From Caldilineaceae bacterium (GTDB taxonomy: Bacteria > Chloroflexota > Anaerolineae > Caldilineales > Caldilineaceae): DNA of 8,534 bases. This document shows, one piece after another, positions 7,648-8,534 of this stretch (its first letter is position 1; the number at the start of each line of letters is the position of its first letter). Below the pieces are notes generated by a model that saw nothing but the letters and a program-made list of their open reading frames with translations, was not told where the DNA came from and ran no database searches. The translations under genes and the position numbers were made by a program. The stretch lies in NCBI GenBank assembly GCA_012032975.1, contig JAAUPU010000079.1, positions 1 to 8,534 on the forward strand, written 5' to 3'.

Positions 7648-8534
7648 ATGCGGATCGCGTTTACAGTACATAAGTACCCGCAGCAAGTCTAGGCGGGACG
7701 GAAATTTACACCGAAGGGCTGGCTCGGTCGCTTGTGGGCAACGGGCATCAAGTCTCTGTTTTCTTGCCCGCCGCTGCCGGAGAATGCACGGAGCCACACA
7801 GCATCGCCGATGGCGTGCTGATCTGGCGCGCGCCTGCCTCTCCAGCAAGTCAAAGCACGAACCCAGTCAGGCAATTCAGGGGCACGTTTCGTGATCGCGC
7901 AATCGAGGCAGACTTCGTCGAATTCCTGCAAGCCACGCGACCCGAGATCATCCATTTTCAGCATGTGCAGGGCGTTTCGGCAAAGCTGCTTGAACTGGCC
8001 GGCGATCTCCCCAAGGTCGTCACGCTGCACGACTATTGGTATTTCTGCGCCAACAGCCAGCTGATCCGGCCAGACCGTCAACCTTGCGCTGGCCCATCCG
8101 CCGGTTGCCGGAACTGTGTCGATTGCGCGACCAGCCGTGCAGATCTCGGTTGGCTGCGCGCAGTGCGTCCATTGGTGGCGCTGCCACTGGCCTACCGGAA
8201 TCGCTATCTGCGCGACAGGATGGCAGCGGTGGATCGCTTCATTGCGCCGAGCGAATTTTTGCGAAGGCAGTATATCGGCCAAGGCTTTCCCGCTGAGCGA
8301 ATCGTGATGCTGGAAAATGGTATCGAGACGTCGCGGCTGGCGCGGCACAGCACTGCGCGGCTGGCGGAACCGCCGGCCCGACCCCACTTTGGCTTTCTGG
8401 GTTCGCTGGCCTGGCAAAAAGGTGTGCACATTTTGATCGACGCGTTCAACTCCTTGCCTGACCAGGCTGCGCTGACCATCTATGGCAGCGAAAGCGCGTT
8501 TCCCGACTACGTGAGCGAACTCAAGGCGCAGGCG
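7648..8534 (+). CDS. GT4-family glycosyltransferase, 3'-truncated, one frameshift near the start
   Basis: Cytosolic GT-B glycosyltransferase expected to act on a lipid-linked glycan. ATG 7648 lies 5 bp after the previous stop, with AGAGAG (7634-7639) 8 nt upstream as a weak ribosome site. Frame 1 reads MRIAFTVHKYPQQ and hits TAG at 7690; frame 3 resumes at 7692 with GGTEIYTEGLARSLVGNGHQ and is open to the window end (296 corrected codons, perhaps 70-110 missing). GGTE (16-19) is the N-terminal donor loop of GT4. IIHFQHVQG and VTLHDYWYFC (H128) follow, then a cysteine cluster (C134, C147, C154, C157, C160). FIAPSEFLRRQYIGQGFP and the ENGIE turn end the acceptor domain; HFGFLGSLAWQKGVHILI (G249, K258) opens the donor domain. 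The EX7E motif lies beyond the window. Family confidence high; target unknown. Confidence 0.85.
7681..7694 (+). other. frameshift (one base missing) near the start of gene 5
   Basis: The N-terminus reads HKYPQQV-stop, while GGTEIYTEGL follows one base out of phase. Restoring one A (CAG-CAA-AGT-CTA-GGC-GGG) gives HKYPQQSLGGTEIYTEGLAR. This is the classic KYPP-x-S-x-GGTE opening of many GT4 enzymes, so an AAA run appears as AA at 7685-7686. Confidence 0.85.

Noticed and set aside
7689..8429. 246-codon open frame on the minus strand
   Set aside because: It lies wholly antisense to the GT4 gene, whose plus-strand frame carries clear family motifs. Long antisense frames are common in GC-rich coding sequence, and its translation shows no recognisable domain.

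Overview
The window is one dense, single-strand (+) glycan-assembly locus with GC-rich codon usage. It reads through five genes in the order GT4 - GT-C - GT-C - GT-C - GT4. The organism is probably a Chloroflexota bacterium (Anaerolineae/Caldilinea-like). This is inferred from the style of the long GT39/YfhO-like membrane proteins and of the beta-sandwich tail on the third gene, as I remember such proteins. No rRNA or other marker is present to prove it.

Layout: (1) 1-789 is the C-terminal two thirds of a cytosolic GT4 (GT-B fold) glycosyltransferase that begins upstream of the window. (2) 822-2813 is a polytopic GT-C-type glycosyltransferase. (3) 2869-5532 is a second polytopic GT-C/YfhO-like protein whose last ~460 residues are a large non-membrane region. 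(4) 5573-7642 is a third GT-C-type protein of 689 aa, intact. (5) 7648-8534 is the N-terminal part of a second GT4 glycosyltransferase with a cysteine-rich insert, running off the window. Gaps between genes are 32, 55, 40 and 5 bp, so co-transcription is likely. The promoter is probably upstream of the window. I see no RNA genes, mobile elements, CRISPR arrays or terminators, and no gene-free stretch longer than 60 bp.

Working model (inference): GT4 enzymes add sugars from nucleotide-sugar donors on the cytosolic face. The three GT-C proteins use polyprenyl-phosphate-linked sugars on the outer face to extend or decorate a cell-surface polysaccharide, glycolipid or glycoprotein. Acceptors and sugars cannot be read from the sequence.

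The most important practical point is that genes 2, 3 and 5 are interrupted by single-base frameshifts: four in gene 2, two in gene 3, one in gene 5. Family-like protein sequence resumes immediately after each one. Most are explained by a one-base miscount in a short homopolymer, and in genes 2 and 3 they sum to zero. Sequencing or assembly error is the simplest explanation, with real gene decay as the alternative. One of them, T6 then C then TGA at 3465-3474, also happens to be a textbook -1 slippery heptamer. I found no clearly new biological system here.
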